Source: Leptoclinus maculatus (lineage: Eukaryota > Chordata > Actinopteri > Perciformes > Stichaeidae). Taken from it: DNA of 64,000 nt. Location: the NCBI GenBank assembly GCA_032191485.1, contig JAVDOI010000199.1, positions 155,001 through 219,000 of the forward strand, in the 5' to 3' direction. Under the pieces are notes generated by a model. That model was not told the origin of the DNA and did not search any database. It was given only the letters and a program-made list of their open reading frames with translations. Numbering within the stretch: position 1 is the first letter of the stretch; each line of letters starts with the position of its first letter. The translations under genes were made by a program, and so were the position numbers. Positions 1-9,935 of the stretch are shown here, in pieces.

Positions 1-774
1 TGAGTGAGCAGTTTATTCTCCGATATAATGATTCAAGAGAAATATTGGTGATCTTTCTGCTCTGATCGTCTTCACTGATGAGTTACTGCTCTTTAGTGTT
101 ACACATCATATTCACACCTCTCTGAACTGCGGTTGTGTGAAACTGATGCTATCTGATTTCACAAGAAGCTGCTGACTGATTGCAGATTAGAGGACTGTTT
201 CCATGACAGGCTGAGCTGTTCCTATCAGATGAATGCTGTCAGTGTCGTCTTATTTCTGATAGATGTGTTAACATCAGCAGTTACAGCTACTTACTACTAC
301 TGCAGTCTGTGTGTAACTGTTTGCTTTCTATCACTGTAACTGACTGTGTCTCACTCACTTCACTGCATCATGTTTCTGTGTTTTCACTTGAATTAGTCCT
401 TCATAAAGCTGCAGGATGTTTCCAGCTCTGCTGCTTTCTTTATTCACATCAACTCATATTGTTTTGCTCTGGAGGTTCATTTTTCAATCTCTGCTTTTTA
501 TTTTGAAATTGATCTGAAGCTGTGAATCTGTTGGTGTTGTTTTTAGCTGCATCAACACTTTCAGTCCCGCCCACGGTTTAAGTGAGGCTTGTACACTAAC
601 GACTGGTCCATCTGACTGTCGATCAACAGATCAATATCTCTGTGAGCACATGCAGCCACCTTCCTGTGTGTTGCTATGGTGATGTGTGCGTCAGTTTGCT
701 TGTTTCTCCTTCACTGAATTCACTTTTATCCACTTAAACATCAAGATCAAGATCAAGACTGAAGACTTTCTGTT
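1..774. other. AT-rich non-coding stretch, nothing recognised
   Basis: No convincing exon, tandem repeat or transposon terminus was seen. Open frames are short and without recognisable domains. The sequence could be a 3' untranslated region or old repeat, but nothing in it decides this. Confidence 0.4.
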
Positions 775-1027
775 TGCTGCCTTTAATTGAACCAGGTTCA
801 AGGATATTAATCCATTCCTACATTTTACTACTGTGTTTTATTTCTTACACTGCACTGCAACTATTGTTCTATTTTTAGCTTTTTAATGTTTCAATCAATG
901 TTCTTAATTCTTTTTAAATCTCCTTTTCTTTTGCCTCATGTTTTGATGTTTTTAATGTTTTTATGTGAAGCACTTTGAATTACCTCGTTGTTGAAATGTG
1001 CTGTACAAATAAACTTGCCTTACCTTT
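775..1027 (+). mobile_element. 3' tail of a fish L2/Maui-like LINE
   Basis: The segment ends with the block GAAGCACTTTGAATTACC, then GAAATGTGCTGTACAAATAA and ACTTGCCTTACC. This arrangement (AAGCACTTTGAATTGCC, then GTGCTATACAAATAAACTTGCC) is typical of the 3' ends of L2-clade LINEs scattered through teleost genomes, and often ends up in 3' untranslated regions. No reverse transcriptase is visible upstream, so this is a 5'-truncated copy. Assignment is from remembered consensus, not alignment. Confidence 0.55.
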
Positions 1028-1110
1028 TAAAAGCACTAATAAGAGTGTAGAAATACTCTGTTACAGTAAAAGCACTCATTATGCACAATGGAGCATTTCA
1101 AAATATGATT

Positions 1111-1636
1111 TTATTGTATTATAGACCTATTCTGCTTTTGTGCTTCATCCCTTTGCTTTAGTGTGTTAAATATATATTTCTGTTCATCAGAGTTCAAAGG
1201 TGAGATCCTGACAGAGGCTTGTATACTGAGTCTCTGTTTAGGTGCCGTATGGGGATTCTGCTTTAATAAGTGCGATGTCTCACAGTCGCCGACAGGCTGC
1301 AAGGTGCTGCCTTTGATTTCCAGTTGGCGGGCGGAGCTATTCATGGTGCTGGTCACCTCAGCCAGTTGTACTTTGTATTGTTTCAGTTGAGCTTGTATAC
1401 TGAGGTGGTGTTTTCTGCTGGAATGCCGTTTCTTGTATTTGCTTCTCAGACGTTGTAGTGCTCCAGCCTCTCTGCACCGTAGGTCTAATGTGAGGCGTGA
1501 GAACTCCTGCCGGGTCATGGTGGCCAAGGTCTTGGGGTCTCCAATTTCAATCCCAATGTCAGCAAGAACAGCAAGGTCTTTGTTGATCTCGGAGGCAGAT
1601 TTCAGGGTCTCTTTAGGTGGTGGCTTGTGTGTTATC
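1111..1636 (-). CDS. Unrecognised coding stretch, possibly a terminal exon
   Basis: A minus-strand frame stays open for about 175 codons from a possible splice acceptor (AAAG at 1637-1640) to a stop at 1111. There is an internal Met (MTRQEFSRLTLDLRCREAG), but the frame stays open upstream of it, so the piece may be an exon rather than a complete gene. The middle is strongly basic (RLRSKYKKRHSSRKHH), followed by a Gln/Leu-rich stretch (AQLKQYKVQLAEVTSTMNSS) with coiled-coil character. The upstream part reads as a helical segment (ETLKSASEINKDLAVLADIG). I recognise no family. It could be the 3' exon of a host gene, part of a transposon-borne protein, or a pseudogene. No partner exon was found. 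Confidence 0.35.
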
Positions 1637-1640
1637 CTTT

Positions 1641-2185
1641 AAAATATAAGACTGTATTTTTATGGATTAAAACAAATCTTTCACTCGTAGTTTTAAATGA
1701 TGTTCTAGGGGTGGTGTAGAGCTCTGTACTGCTTCAGCCCCCACCTTTTTTCTCTGCGTCTAGAGCGAGAGACGAAAAAGAAAAAAAAGAAAAAGGACTC
1801 CTGCCGGCTTCACTTTCCTCCAACATTCATAAGGAACTCACACATTTTGACAACTACACACCTTTATCTACTGTCACAGCCTGAGACTAAAGGGAGACAA
1901 GCGAGCTGGCTGCTAACAAAAGCATTTTATTAACTCATTAACAAATGAAACAAATGCTAACGGTAGGTATCAGTTGTCAGTTCTGAAGAGCATGTATGGA
2001 TGCGTGTGGCAGTGTATCGCGATAAACAGAAGATAAACCCAAAGAACAGTGTAATGCTGGTGGCTTAAGGGACGTCCTCTGTCCGACCCTGTCCAGCTTT
2101 TCCTGAAATGTCCTTCTCCAGAAAGCCGTTTCTCCTCCTTCAGTCATTGAGTGTTAAAAAAACAAAGCTAGGTTAAAAAAAACAG
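1641..2185. other. No gene; possible LTR remnant
   Basis: No exon is visible. On the minus strand a polyadenylation-like AATAAAATGC (about 1921-1930) is followed by an end ...CAGGCTGTGACA near 1873. That is the arrangement expected at the 3' side of a retrotransposon LTR, but no partner LTR or target-site duplication was found. A purine-rich tract lies at about 1764-1797. Confidence 0.25.
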
Positions 2186-2768
2186 AATCTACACCAAGCA
2201 AAACGCTAAAAATGTAATGTCAATGTCATAACTTCTTACATATCTTTCAACTTGAACTGTTACTCCTAATACTAACTTCTGCAAGCTGCTTCAGCTTCAA
2301 AACAGTCACGCTAGCCCACTGACCAATCACGACGCACGTTAATGCTGACGTAGTTGTAGGCCAGCTAGCAGGCTCTGGCACGTCAAAGAATACGCCCAAC
2401 ATGTCAAACTAAAGATCTGATTGGTTGAACACTATGACAATCAACAATATCGTCCCCATTCACTTAAACTGCACATGGATTCACTTGTGAGTCTGCAGGC
2501 CTCGGGCCTCTCTTCTTACCTAGAGACACAGAGGTGACATCTGATTGGATAAAAGCTCTACTTAAAACAAGCTGCACTGGAAGCAGAGCAACTGAGGAAG
2601 ACAGTAGCTGTGCAATGAGAACATAAGATAATGGGAAAAACATTTTTTATAAATTATAATACATGTAGTGTATTTAAGAAAAATTATTAAATTATAAAAT
2701 AGATATAACTTTGTGATTCTGTTTAGGCCAGCAGAGAAGGCCTTGCTGGCCCTGACGGCCCACCACTG
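2186..2768 (-). mobile_element. Truncated non-autonomous hAT-type element, copy A
   Basis: This segment is the reverse complement of large parts of the element at 11801-13184. Shared blocks include CTACACCAAGCAAAAC, ACTGACCAATCAC, AATACGCCCAACATGTCAAA and CTGACGGCCCACCACTG. It ends at 2768 in the same terminus (minus strand CAGTGGTGGGCCGTCAGGGC). Homology stops near 2186, where about 280 bp including the other terminal repeat are missing or replaced. No transposase is encoded. The hAT assignment rests on the better-preserved copy, which has an 8-bp target duplication. Confidence 0.6.
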
Positions 2769-2819
2769 GTGTACAGATTGTAAAGCCTTCTGAGGCAAAT
2801 TTGTGATTTGTGATATAGT
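2769..2819 (+). mobile_element. Fragment resembling a fish LINE 3' end
   Basis: The 51 bp between the hAT terminus and the LTR read GATTGTAAAGCCTTCTGAGG then CAAATTTGTGATTTGTGATA. I recall this block at the 3' ends of fish L2-type repeats. It stops abruptly where the LTR begins, as if cut by retroviral insertion. Confidence 0.3.
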
Positions 2820-4372
2820 TGTTGGGGATTTCACCTCGGGCTAAAAGCCCTCTGTATGATCTGACTCCAAAAGACTACACCTTCAGAAGGACCCCGCGCA
2901 GATCGTTTGATTGGAATTACGTTCGATGAACAGAGTACGCTGCAACGATCTGTATAGTTCAAGAGTTTAATAAGTCAAGCATCAAAACATATAATACATA
3001 GATCTATGGTTTCACAGAACACAGGATTTGATTAAGTATCCCTAGCAACAGACACAAAGTCAGGGCTCGGATTACGTATCTCTCGTCTCCGTGTTTGTGA
3101 GCCCTGTTCTAATATTTCCCTCCTTACTTTATACTTTCAAAATCTGGATTTGACCTTGTCCTGCACAGGGACGTGTAATCTTCACACACACACTCGCCAA
3201 GGCGGGGGCCACTGTGTGTGTGGGAGTCCTCCTGGTCTCCAGGAGAAAGAATACATCGTTCCGGCCTCCACCTGTTGTTGCTACACTATATCCAACGGAC
3301 TTACCCGTTTTCACAACACAACTAGTTATTGTTAAGGCAAAGAATACCTCGATCAAGCTGTAAGAGCCGCAGCGCTGGTCCGGTTTGTTTACCACTTACT
3401 GCGCATGTGCACCAAATAAGTTGCTGAATTCAGGTTTCAAAATAAAACTTGTATTTAATATCAAATGCAATCTGAATTAACTATCGATAGTAAATGCTCT
3501 CGAGAACAGAGACCACACACTCTCACCCTCTCAGGTCTCACTAAGCAGGATGTTCTGTGGAGGGATCATGTGGGTCTGAACTCTGCTCTCTCAAACAAAG
3601 CTCTTATACTGCAGAAAAGACAGGGGGGTCAGATCGTCATAAAAACTGCAGGTGAGCCAATCGGTGTTTCTTATACATTGATCATCTTGGCAACTGTCTC
3701 GAGCCAATCAATGCCTGGCTTTTATTTACAACCATTTGGCTGTAATTCGACTCCTCTCTGCTCCTCCTGGAGCCTTCTCCCAGCAATCACAGCTGGAGAC
3801 GTCCTTTGAAGTCCATCTCTGCATTGTCTTCTCCGCATTCCTGCTGCCTTTATGACCTCAGTCTTCCTGTCTCCTACTCTCCTTACTACATGTCCCTAAA
3901 TCTGACCCTATCTGACCCTTCTTACAGTGTTCAATACTTCAGTGTTTAATACTTTTATGGCTTATACATATGGCTTAATACATTCAATGTGTCAATATAC
4001 TATAATATATAATATCCTCTATCTGTAAACCTCCTGTAAACATAATACATCTCATAGATAAATATATTGCAACTCTTTAACCCATGGTAACATTCTTATT
4101 ATTTTGACACTTCTATTCACCATAAGAGGTGCTAATCATCATACTAAACTAATTCTAATTCTAAAATCCTACTAATACTATCTTCAATACTGAAATCCTT
4201 CACATTATACATTTAAGCTGAACCACCTGTGAGTCAGAGCTTCTTTGTACGGGGAGCGCGTGAGTGCCTCGCCCGGGGATTCAAACCTTTGCTCTATGAC
4301 ACAAGCTATTGCAATAAGCACACACTTTAATACTCACTCGTTTAATGCATATATTGTTAGCATATTTCTACA
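2820..4372 (-). repeat. Probable 3' LTR of the endogenous retrovirus
   Basis: On the minus strand the LTR would begin TGTAGAAATATGC at 4372, immediately after a polypurine tract, and end ...GAAATCCCCAACA at 2820, giving the TG...CA ends of LTRs. A TATA-like TATAAAG lies near 3130 and an ATTAAA polyadenylation-like signal near 2965, so U3 would be about 1.2 kb and R-U5 about 300 bp. U3 is long, and a second TATA-like TATAAG occurs near 3605, so a nested insertion is possible. Without the 5' LTR for comparison the outer boundary at 2820 is a proposal. Confidence 0.45.
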
Positions 4373-4373
4373 A

Positions 4374-4383
4374 TCCCTCTTTT
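4374..4383 (-). promoter_or_regulatory. Polypurine tract before the 3' LTR
   Basis: The minus strand reads AAAAGAGGGA directly before the proposed TGTAGAAA start of the LTR. A purine run at this place primes plus-strand synthesis in retroviruses. The position between the envelope stop and the LTR supports the call. Confidence 0.5.
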
Positions 4384-4525
4384 CACACTGTTAACAGTGT
4401 GAACTTCCGAATTGCTATATCAGTAAGTTATCTGCAATGTAAGTGTGTAGTCAGAGCAAAGGAGCACATAGTACAGTTATTTTGACACATGTGGAAATGT
4501 TTAAACAGTTTTAATGCTTTGTTAT

Positions 4526-5254
4526 CTATTCATCAGGTGCAGCAACATCCTGATAATCTAGCAGCTGGAGGGGATAACATTCCCCTTCTTCAGCATCTTC
4601 ATAGTCTCCGTCAGAGTGTAAGTCGTGGTAACGGTCTGGGTCTTGTAGTGTCAGAGGTTGATACAGTTGTTGGCACTGTGTGAGAAGCATTTGTCGGGGA
4701 ACCGATCCCTCTTTTGTTAGTGCAGTGGTGATGCACCTTTCTGCGAGTGTACGCATACAGGGAACACAGCAACAACCACACAAAGCCAATAATGCTATTA
4801 CAGAGACCAATGAGATGAACGCGGAGAGGAAAAGTGTTTTCCATTTACCCAGTAGGTTGTCTAACCATTTAGTCCACTCATGCTGGCCTCCGTTTTGTTC
4901 GCGCATCTCCTGGGCTAATGTCCTGAGACCGTTAAGCGCCTTTGTTACGGAGCCATCTGGTGCAGTATTGTTTGGGATGAAGGTGCAGCACTGACCACCA
5001 AACATAGCGCACACACCTCCTCTTTCTGCCAAAATCATGTCTAGAGCCATACGATTCTGATATGTCATCAGAGAGTCGGCTTCTACCTGCTGTGCTAAGC
5101 CTTGGACAGCGTCACGGGTGTAATTAACCATGCGCTGGGCATTGAAATGGAGCAGATTGATTCGGTTTACATTTTTATTCACAGTTATTCATGGAAAAAG
5201 AGATTCAAAGCCTGTTGCAATTTCATCCACTAATTTTAACTCATTTGGTATGTT
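4526..5254 (-). pseudogene. env: Retroviral envelope transmembrane subunit, SU lost
   Basis: The main open piece (4526-5182, 218 codons) is a gamma-type transmembrane protein. It has a heptad-like N-terminal helix, then QNRMALDMILAERGGVC and the disulphide loop C58-X6-C65-C66. An NNT glycosylation site lies at 71-73, a hydrophobic membrane segment at about 117-139, a Cys-rich juxtamembrane CGCCCVPC (135-142), and a tail of nearly 80 residues with YQPL. The same frame continues upstream to about 5254 but is cut by a TGA at 5189-5191. The surface subunit is absent: the fragment begins almost on top of the pol terminus. The immunosuppressive-like helix and loop resemble envelopes known from percomorph fishes (from memory). 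Not expressible as an intact envelope. Confidence 0.75.
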
Positions 5255-5255
5255 C

Positions 5256-5340
5256 CTAGCTTGGCCTACGGCCTTTTTTCTCGAGTCTCACTGAATGTGT
5301 GGTGGAAGCCTCTATTTTGTAAGGTTCAGTCCATTTTCTT
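5256..5340 (-). pseudogene. pol: Integrase C-terminal end, frameshifted
   Basis: A short minus-strand frame, different from that of the integrase just upstream, contains WTEPYKIEASTTHSVRLE and ends at TAG 5256-5258. WTGPYKV-like blocks are typical of the SH3-like C-terminal domain of gamma-type integrases. A frameshift near 5341 separates it from the catalytic core. Confidence 0.55.
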
Positions 5341-6252
5341 TTAATGACTTTTAACCAAACCCACTCTCCTTCTTTCACGGGTTCTGTTGGGGGAGCCCGA
5401 TCCTTGGCTTGCCTCTGCTGATTCTGCGCCTGGAGAGAGGGAAGCTACCAATGTTGTTAGTGCATCATAGTGTACTTTACCCTCTATGCGTGATAGTTCT
5501 ACAGGCTCTTTCAGAGGGCCAGTGGAATCCGGTCCTGGCATCCTCCTTCCTGTTACTAATTCATGGGGAGAAAAACCTGTACTGCTGTTTATTGATGACC
5601 TTATGCTCATCAATACATGTGGCAGGGCCTCCACCCAATTGAGGCCGGTTTCTCTGCAGGCCTTTGCCATTTTGTCCTTGAGAGTTCTGTTTGCTCTCTC
5701 AACCTTCCCCTGAGACTGTAGGTGATACACGGACCCGTAAGAGTGCGTTATGTTTAATGCAGCCTCTACCTTTTTTAGGTCCTTGCTTGAAAAATGTGTA
5801 CCATTATCCGATCTTATCCTCATAGGGAGTCCATGCCTAGGGATATGTTGATTTATTAAATACTTTATTACTGATGCGGCGTCCTCTTTTTTAGTGGGGA
5901 CTGCCTCCACCCACTTTGAGAAACAGTCGACTATAACTAACATGTACCTGTAACCCCCAACTCTCTGTTCTGGTCCCATGTCCGTATAATCGATCAGTAT
6001 GTCTTGCCATGGCGCTGTAGGAACTGGAAAGCTGCCCATGGTTGGTTTTACTGTTGGCTTTGCGTTATGTTCATTACATATTGTGCAATCAGTAACATAC
6101 TGCTCTACCATTGCTTTTAGGTAGGGATGCCACCAATGTAGCTCCATGTTTGTCAATGTTTGTTTCCTCCCACTATGAGTAATCCCATGTGCTTGTTTTA
6201 TCAATAGAGGGATAAGCCCCGCTGGAGCTACTATTCGACCGTCATGTGCTCT
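5341..6252 (-). pseudogene. pol: Retroviral integrase
   Basis: Counting from the leucine codon at 6202-6204: zinc-binding HHCC residues H6, H10, C40 and C43, then the catalytic triad D72 (in IDYTD), D133 (in SDNGTHF) and E169 (in GKVERAN). The D133-E169 spacing of 35 is the retroviral D,D(35)E signature. It would join viral DNA ends to host DNA. All three catalytic residues and the zinc finger are kept, but the frame is bounded upstream by an in-frame TAG (6253-6255) and downstream by a frameshift near 5341. The sequence resembles gamma/epsilon-type integrases rather than Gypsy ones. Confidence 0.8.
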
Positions 6253-6673
6253 CTACAGTCCTTCGGTGCATGTGGCACCTTTCTCTTTCCACTGGCTGTG
6301 CTCATAAATGCCTGCTTCCTTTTGCAGAGTGATTATGTCGTCTTTACTCAAATGTGTTTGATCTGGTTGGTCTGAAATCACCATTTGACAAGGAGCTTTG
6401 TAGCCTCGCAATGGAGCAGTTCTGTCAGTGTATGCTGCGATGTAGTTCCTGCTGTAGCCTGTCAGGCCCAGAAAGGAGAGCATGTCTTTTACTGTGGTGG
6501 GTTTTGAGTGATGCAGGATCGATGTTTTATGTGCACTGGAGAGGCCAGAAGAGTTTTGTGCGACCTCTCGACCTAAGAAGGCGACAACCTGTCTGCAGAG
6601 TTGAACCTTGGTTTTACTTACTTTAAAACCGCAATCAATCAATCGTGTGAGCACCTGGTGGCTAGCAGTCATG
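6253..6673 (-). pseudogene. pol: RT thumb/connection fused to RNase H tail
   Basis: Directly after the MITE the pol frame resumes with HQVLTRLIDCGFKVSKTKVQ and FLGREV, then FLGLTGYSRNYI and TAPLRG. These are the RT thumb and connection motifs of gamma-type pol. Within about 15 residues it jumps to DIITLQKEAGIYEHSQWKEK, which resembles the linker at the end of RNase H just before integrase. The catalytic RNase H domain (usually about 150 residues) is therefore missing. A TAG at 6253-6255 closes the frame; integrase continues in the same frame beyond it. Confidence 0.7.
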
Positions 6674-6681
6674 CATGTATC

Positions 6682-7951
6682 GGTAGCACTTTATAATAAC
6701 TACACACTATGAAGCATTAGTTAAGCATGAGTAAACACTTAATTCATCATTTATAAAGCATTGTTCCTACATTAATAATTCATTAGTATGCAGTTCATAA
6801 CAACAGTTATACATGTTTTATTCTTGATTAATAAGCTCGTCTATTATGTGTTTCATTATTGTGTTTTCATACTTTATAAATGATGGATTCCCCATTTGTA
6901 AATGAAGTATTATATATTTTACAAACCAATTATTAAGGAGTTGTAGATGATTAATAAGATAATTTATAAAGTGTTAGTAAATGATTAATAACTTATTTAG
7001 ATGTACATTATTCATGCATTTATATATATAATGATTTAGATATGCACTAATGGTTAGGGACTAGATAGAGCGATCCAGGTGACAGATGGCTAACTAGCTG
7101 TTATATGTGGAGTGGATGTGAATGAGATCGATATGCTTGCTATGAAATTATTAATTAAATAAGTAAATGTAAACTAATATGCAAAGCTCCTGGTTAGCTC
7201 CAGTTGTATATTTACAAATGTGTTATATCCAGCCATGTTCTCCTGAAGGAGAATGTCTGTTTCTTACATGAATGAATGCCTGAGAGGTTTGTATTTAACA
7301 GTATATTGTTTGCATCTTGCAATAAATATTGATATGTTCTTGATCACTTTGTGTTGTGTCTATTTGCCTTTTCTGTTAAAAAACTATGGGTTTTGAGGCA
7401 CTGCTGACCTTTCAATGTCATTTATAAATGCTTCATAAGGCATAGATAGTCCTCACTTTAGATGAGCTCACACAAAACACTTTACTAAGGACTAGTAACT
7501 ACCTTAATAAATCATTAATTAATCATGACTTGCAGTATTAATACACATTTATAAAGCATATATTAACATAGTCCCTAACCATTAGTGCATATCTAAATCA
7601 TTATATATATATAAATGCATGAATAATGTACATCTAAATAAGTTATTAATCATTTACTAACACTTTATAAATTATCTTATTAATCATCTACAACTCCTTA
7701 ATAATTGGTTTGTAAATATATAATACTTAATTTACAAATGGGGAATCCATCATTTATAAAGTATGAAAACACAATAATGAAACACATAATAGACAAGCTT
7801 ATTAATCAAGAATAAAACATTTATAACTGTTGTTATGAACTGCATACTAATTAATTATTAATGTAGGAACAATGCTTTATAAATGATGAATTAAGTGTTT
7901 ACTCATGCTTAACTAATGCTTCATAGTGTGTAGTTATTATAAAGTGCTACC
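6682..7951. mobile_element. 1,270-bp palindromic MITE (hAT-like) inside pol
   Basis: The element begins GGTAGCACTTTATAATAACT and ends with its reverse complement. The terminal inverted repeats are about 382 bp long (6682-7063 and 7569-7951) and nearly identical. An 8-bp target duplication CATGTATC flanks it (6674-6681 and 7952-7959). Within the arms, short palindromic motifs around TTATAAA and ATTAATAA recur. The central 500 bp is AT-rich with no open frame. An 8-bp duplication fits the hAT superfamily, but the terminal sequence does not tell me which family. It splits the reverse transcriptase, so it arrived after the retrovirus. Confidence 0.85.
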
Positions 7952-9085
7952 CATGTATCTGCTGACGGTGCAGCAATCAGTAGGTCATCAACATATTGGA
8001 TTAACAATACGCCCTCAGGAAGTTCCAGAGTAGACAAGTCATGTTTCAAGTGTCGGTTAAACAGTCCTGGCGAGAGAATCAAGCCTTGTGGTAGTCTGGT
8101 GTATGTGTACTGCTGTCCCTGAAATGTAAATGCAAAAACTTCTTGTAACGCCGGGTCGAGCGGGAGACAGAAAAACACATTTGCGAGGTCGATGACAGTG
8201 AAGTGTGAGTGAGCAGGAGACAATGATGAGAGAGCAGTGTACGGGTTAGGCACAGCCATTGATTGAGTGGTGATTATTTTGTTAATCAACCGTAAGTCAT
8301 GTACCATTCTGTATTTGTCTGTGTTAGGTTTTGGAACAGGGAGAATTGGTGTATTCCACAGTGAATGACATGGAATCAAAACACCTGCGTGCAACAGGCC
8401 ATCAATTGTGTCTTTAATACCAGCTTCAGCTTCAGGTTTGAGAGCATACTGCCTCCTCCAAACAGGCTGCACATTCGCCTCGAGGGCGAACGAAACCGAC
8501 GAGTGTGTGCAGGGGCCCACATCCGTAGGGGAAGTGGACCAAACAGGAAGCGAGGCAAACATTGCCTCAGTGAGACGATGATTCGTTCTCTCGCGACCAT
8601 GAAACCGTTCCAATGTGGTTTGTTCTAGGACAACTGTGTCACGTGTGTGATGTGTTATCTTCCAGCTGTTATCTGAAGGTGAAAACATGACGGCAGGACA
8701 CTGAGTTGGCTGCCAATCCGTCAACTGAGACATTCTTTTAGTCATAGGGCCTAATTGCCTGTCTTCGTGTTTGGCATGCAAAGCCAAGGAGACATGAGGA
8801 GAGCTGTCATCTGTTAATTCGTACCATTTTAACTGTTCATCTGTTAAGGTAACTGCAGCAACAACACCCTCTTTTCCCACAAACAAGTACGGCGAATCAA
8901 TGTGCCAAACACCGGCTGCAAGTTCTGATTCAAAAGCCTCTGTGTACAAGTCATCTGCCTCGCGTAAGTAATTCAGGGTGACATGGAGGGGATCAGCTGG
9001 GGGAGCATATGGTGCAAGTTGAGCAATCCATGGTTTCCAAAGCTGAAATAGGGAGTATATGCCTCCCGTTTCAGGTGTTTCAGGC
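7952..9085 (-). pseudogene. pol: Reverse transcriptase, N-terminal part, split by MITE
   Basis: The open frame covers the linker from protease, fingers and palm. Counting from codon 8949: PVPKPNTDKYRMVHDLRLIN (205-224), first catalytic Asp D254 in TVIDLANVFFCLPL, LPQGLILSPGLF (286-297; family usually LPQGFKNSP), and Y319-V-D-D322 of the active site. Open codons extend upstream to about 9085. The last 11 codons before the stop at 7921 come from the MITE, not the virus. The frame differs by one from that of protease, so a frameshift lies at about 9080-9105. Confidence 0.85.
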
Positions 9086-9544
9086 TGTAGCAGGCCTCAA
9101 AAAAGGAGGCTGCTGATCAATCTGCAGCAACATGTTCTTTGAGCTATACATGACATGTTCATTGAAGTGGAGGATTGTTCCGTCTTGTAATGTCACTTGT
9201 AATCCCAAAGGACCACACAGGATCACTGCCCCCATTGTCTGTAACATATCTCGCCCCATTAAGTTCACAGGACATGCTGGTGAGAATAAGTACTGCTGGC
9301 GAAATGTCTGAGTGCCCACCTGGGTCAAGAGAGGTGAGGTGAATGGTAGACGTTCTGTCTTTCCCGAGAAACCCGATACTGCTGTTGTGTCAGAGGACAT
9401 TGTCATATTTGGCAACGTCTTTGTCATCGTAGAGTACCTCGCCCCACAGTCGACCATCATATCGACAGGTGTATGTAAAACAGTACACTTCAACATGGGG
9501 TCACTTAACCCTGGTTGTGGGGCGTTGGGGTTGCTTGGGCACCC
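9080..9544 (-). pseudogene. pro: Retroviral aspartic protease with altered active site
   Basis: From the Met at 9494-9496: VDCGAR (D16-C17-G18-A19) where retroviral proteases have DTGA or DSGA, then VSGFSGK (flap side) and the C-terminal NLMGRDML (78-85). The coding frame continues upstream through the amber codon at 9545-9547 into gag without a shift, as in gammaretroviruses. The frame ends at a TGA (9080-9082) while RT lies in another frame. Cys in place of Thr/Ser would probably impair activity; whether it is old or post-insertion is unknown. Confidence 0.75.
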
Positions 9545-9547
9545 CTA
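9503..9547 (-). promoter_or_regulatory. Gag amber codon with possible readthrough pseudoknot
   Basis: Gag ends in TAG (9547-9545) and the same frame runs on into protease. Downstream, GGGGT (9545-9541) can pair with ACCCC (9531-9527), and loop bases GCCC (9540-9537) can pair with GGGT (9511-9508), which together would be an H-type pseudoknot. Murine leukaemia virus uses UAG followed by G and a pseudoknot for suppression, so the arrangement matches a known mechanism. The pairing here was found by eye. Confidence 0.45.
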
Positions 9548-9935
9548 GTGGTTGCTCTGCCAGGCTTGAGTCGGCACCGCCCCTGGATTGGGGAAGCTGG
9601 ACTGCTGGTGAGGTGGTGGCGGACCGCCCCCTCTGGGTGGACCCCAATGTGGCACTGGTCCAAACTGCTGGTGGGAGGAGCCCTGTGGACATCCCTGTCC
9701 TCCTGGTCCTCCCCCTTGCTGATTTGACATATATCTCCCCCTGCCTCGCCCTCTAAAACCCTGTGATGGTCTTTGGTAGCCCCTCTGAGGCTGACGCCAT
9801 TGCTGTGCTTGTGCTGGCGGCGGATAATTGCTGTTGTGGTTGGGGAAAGGTGGTCTGTGGCTGAGCTTCCTGAACAGGAAGTTGTTTAGCATTAGCAGCC
9901 TTTTTCTTATCATTTTGTGCTGAATCAACATCACG
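9545..9935 (-). pseudogene. gag: Gag nucleocapsid-like region, Pro/Gly/Arg-rich
   Basis: The frame ending at the amber codon carries the basic stretch GYQRPSQGFRGRGRGRYM followed by Gly- and Pro-rich sequence. No CX2CX4HX4C zinc knuckle is present. RNA binding would have to rest on the GR-rich block, as in foamy virus Gag. The authentic gag frame switches into this one at roughly 9825-9840, so the codons from there up to 9935 are probably a shadow of the capsid frame. Confidence 0.6.

Noticed and set aside
4255..4310. tRNA-like T-arm (minus strand AGGTTTGAATCCC) within the LTR
   Set aside because: No acceptor stem, D-arm or anticodon arm could be placed around it.
7921..7951. C-terminal codons of the RT frame (VALYNNYTL)
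   Set aside because: These come from the MITE terminal repeat, not from the virus.
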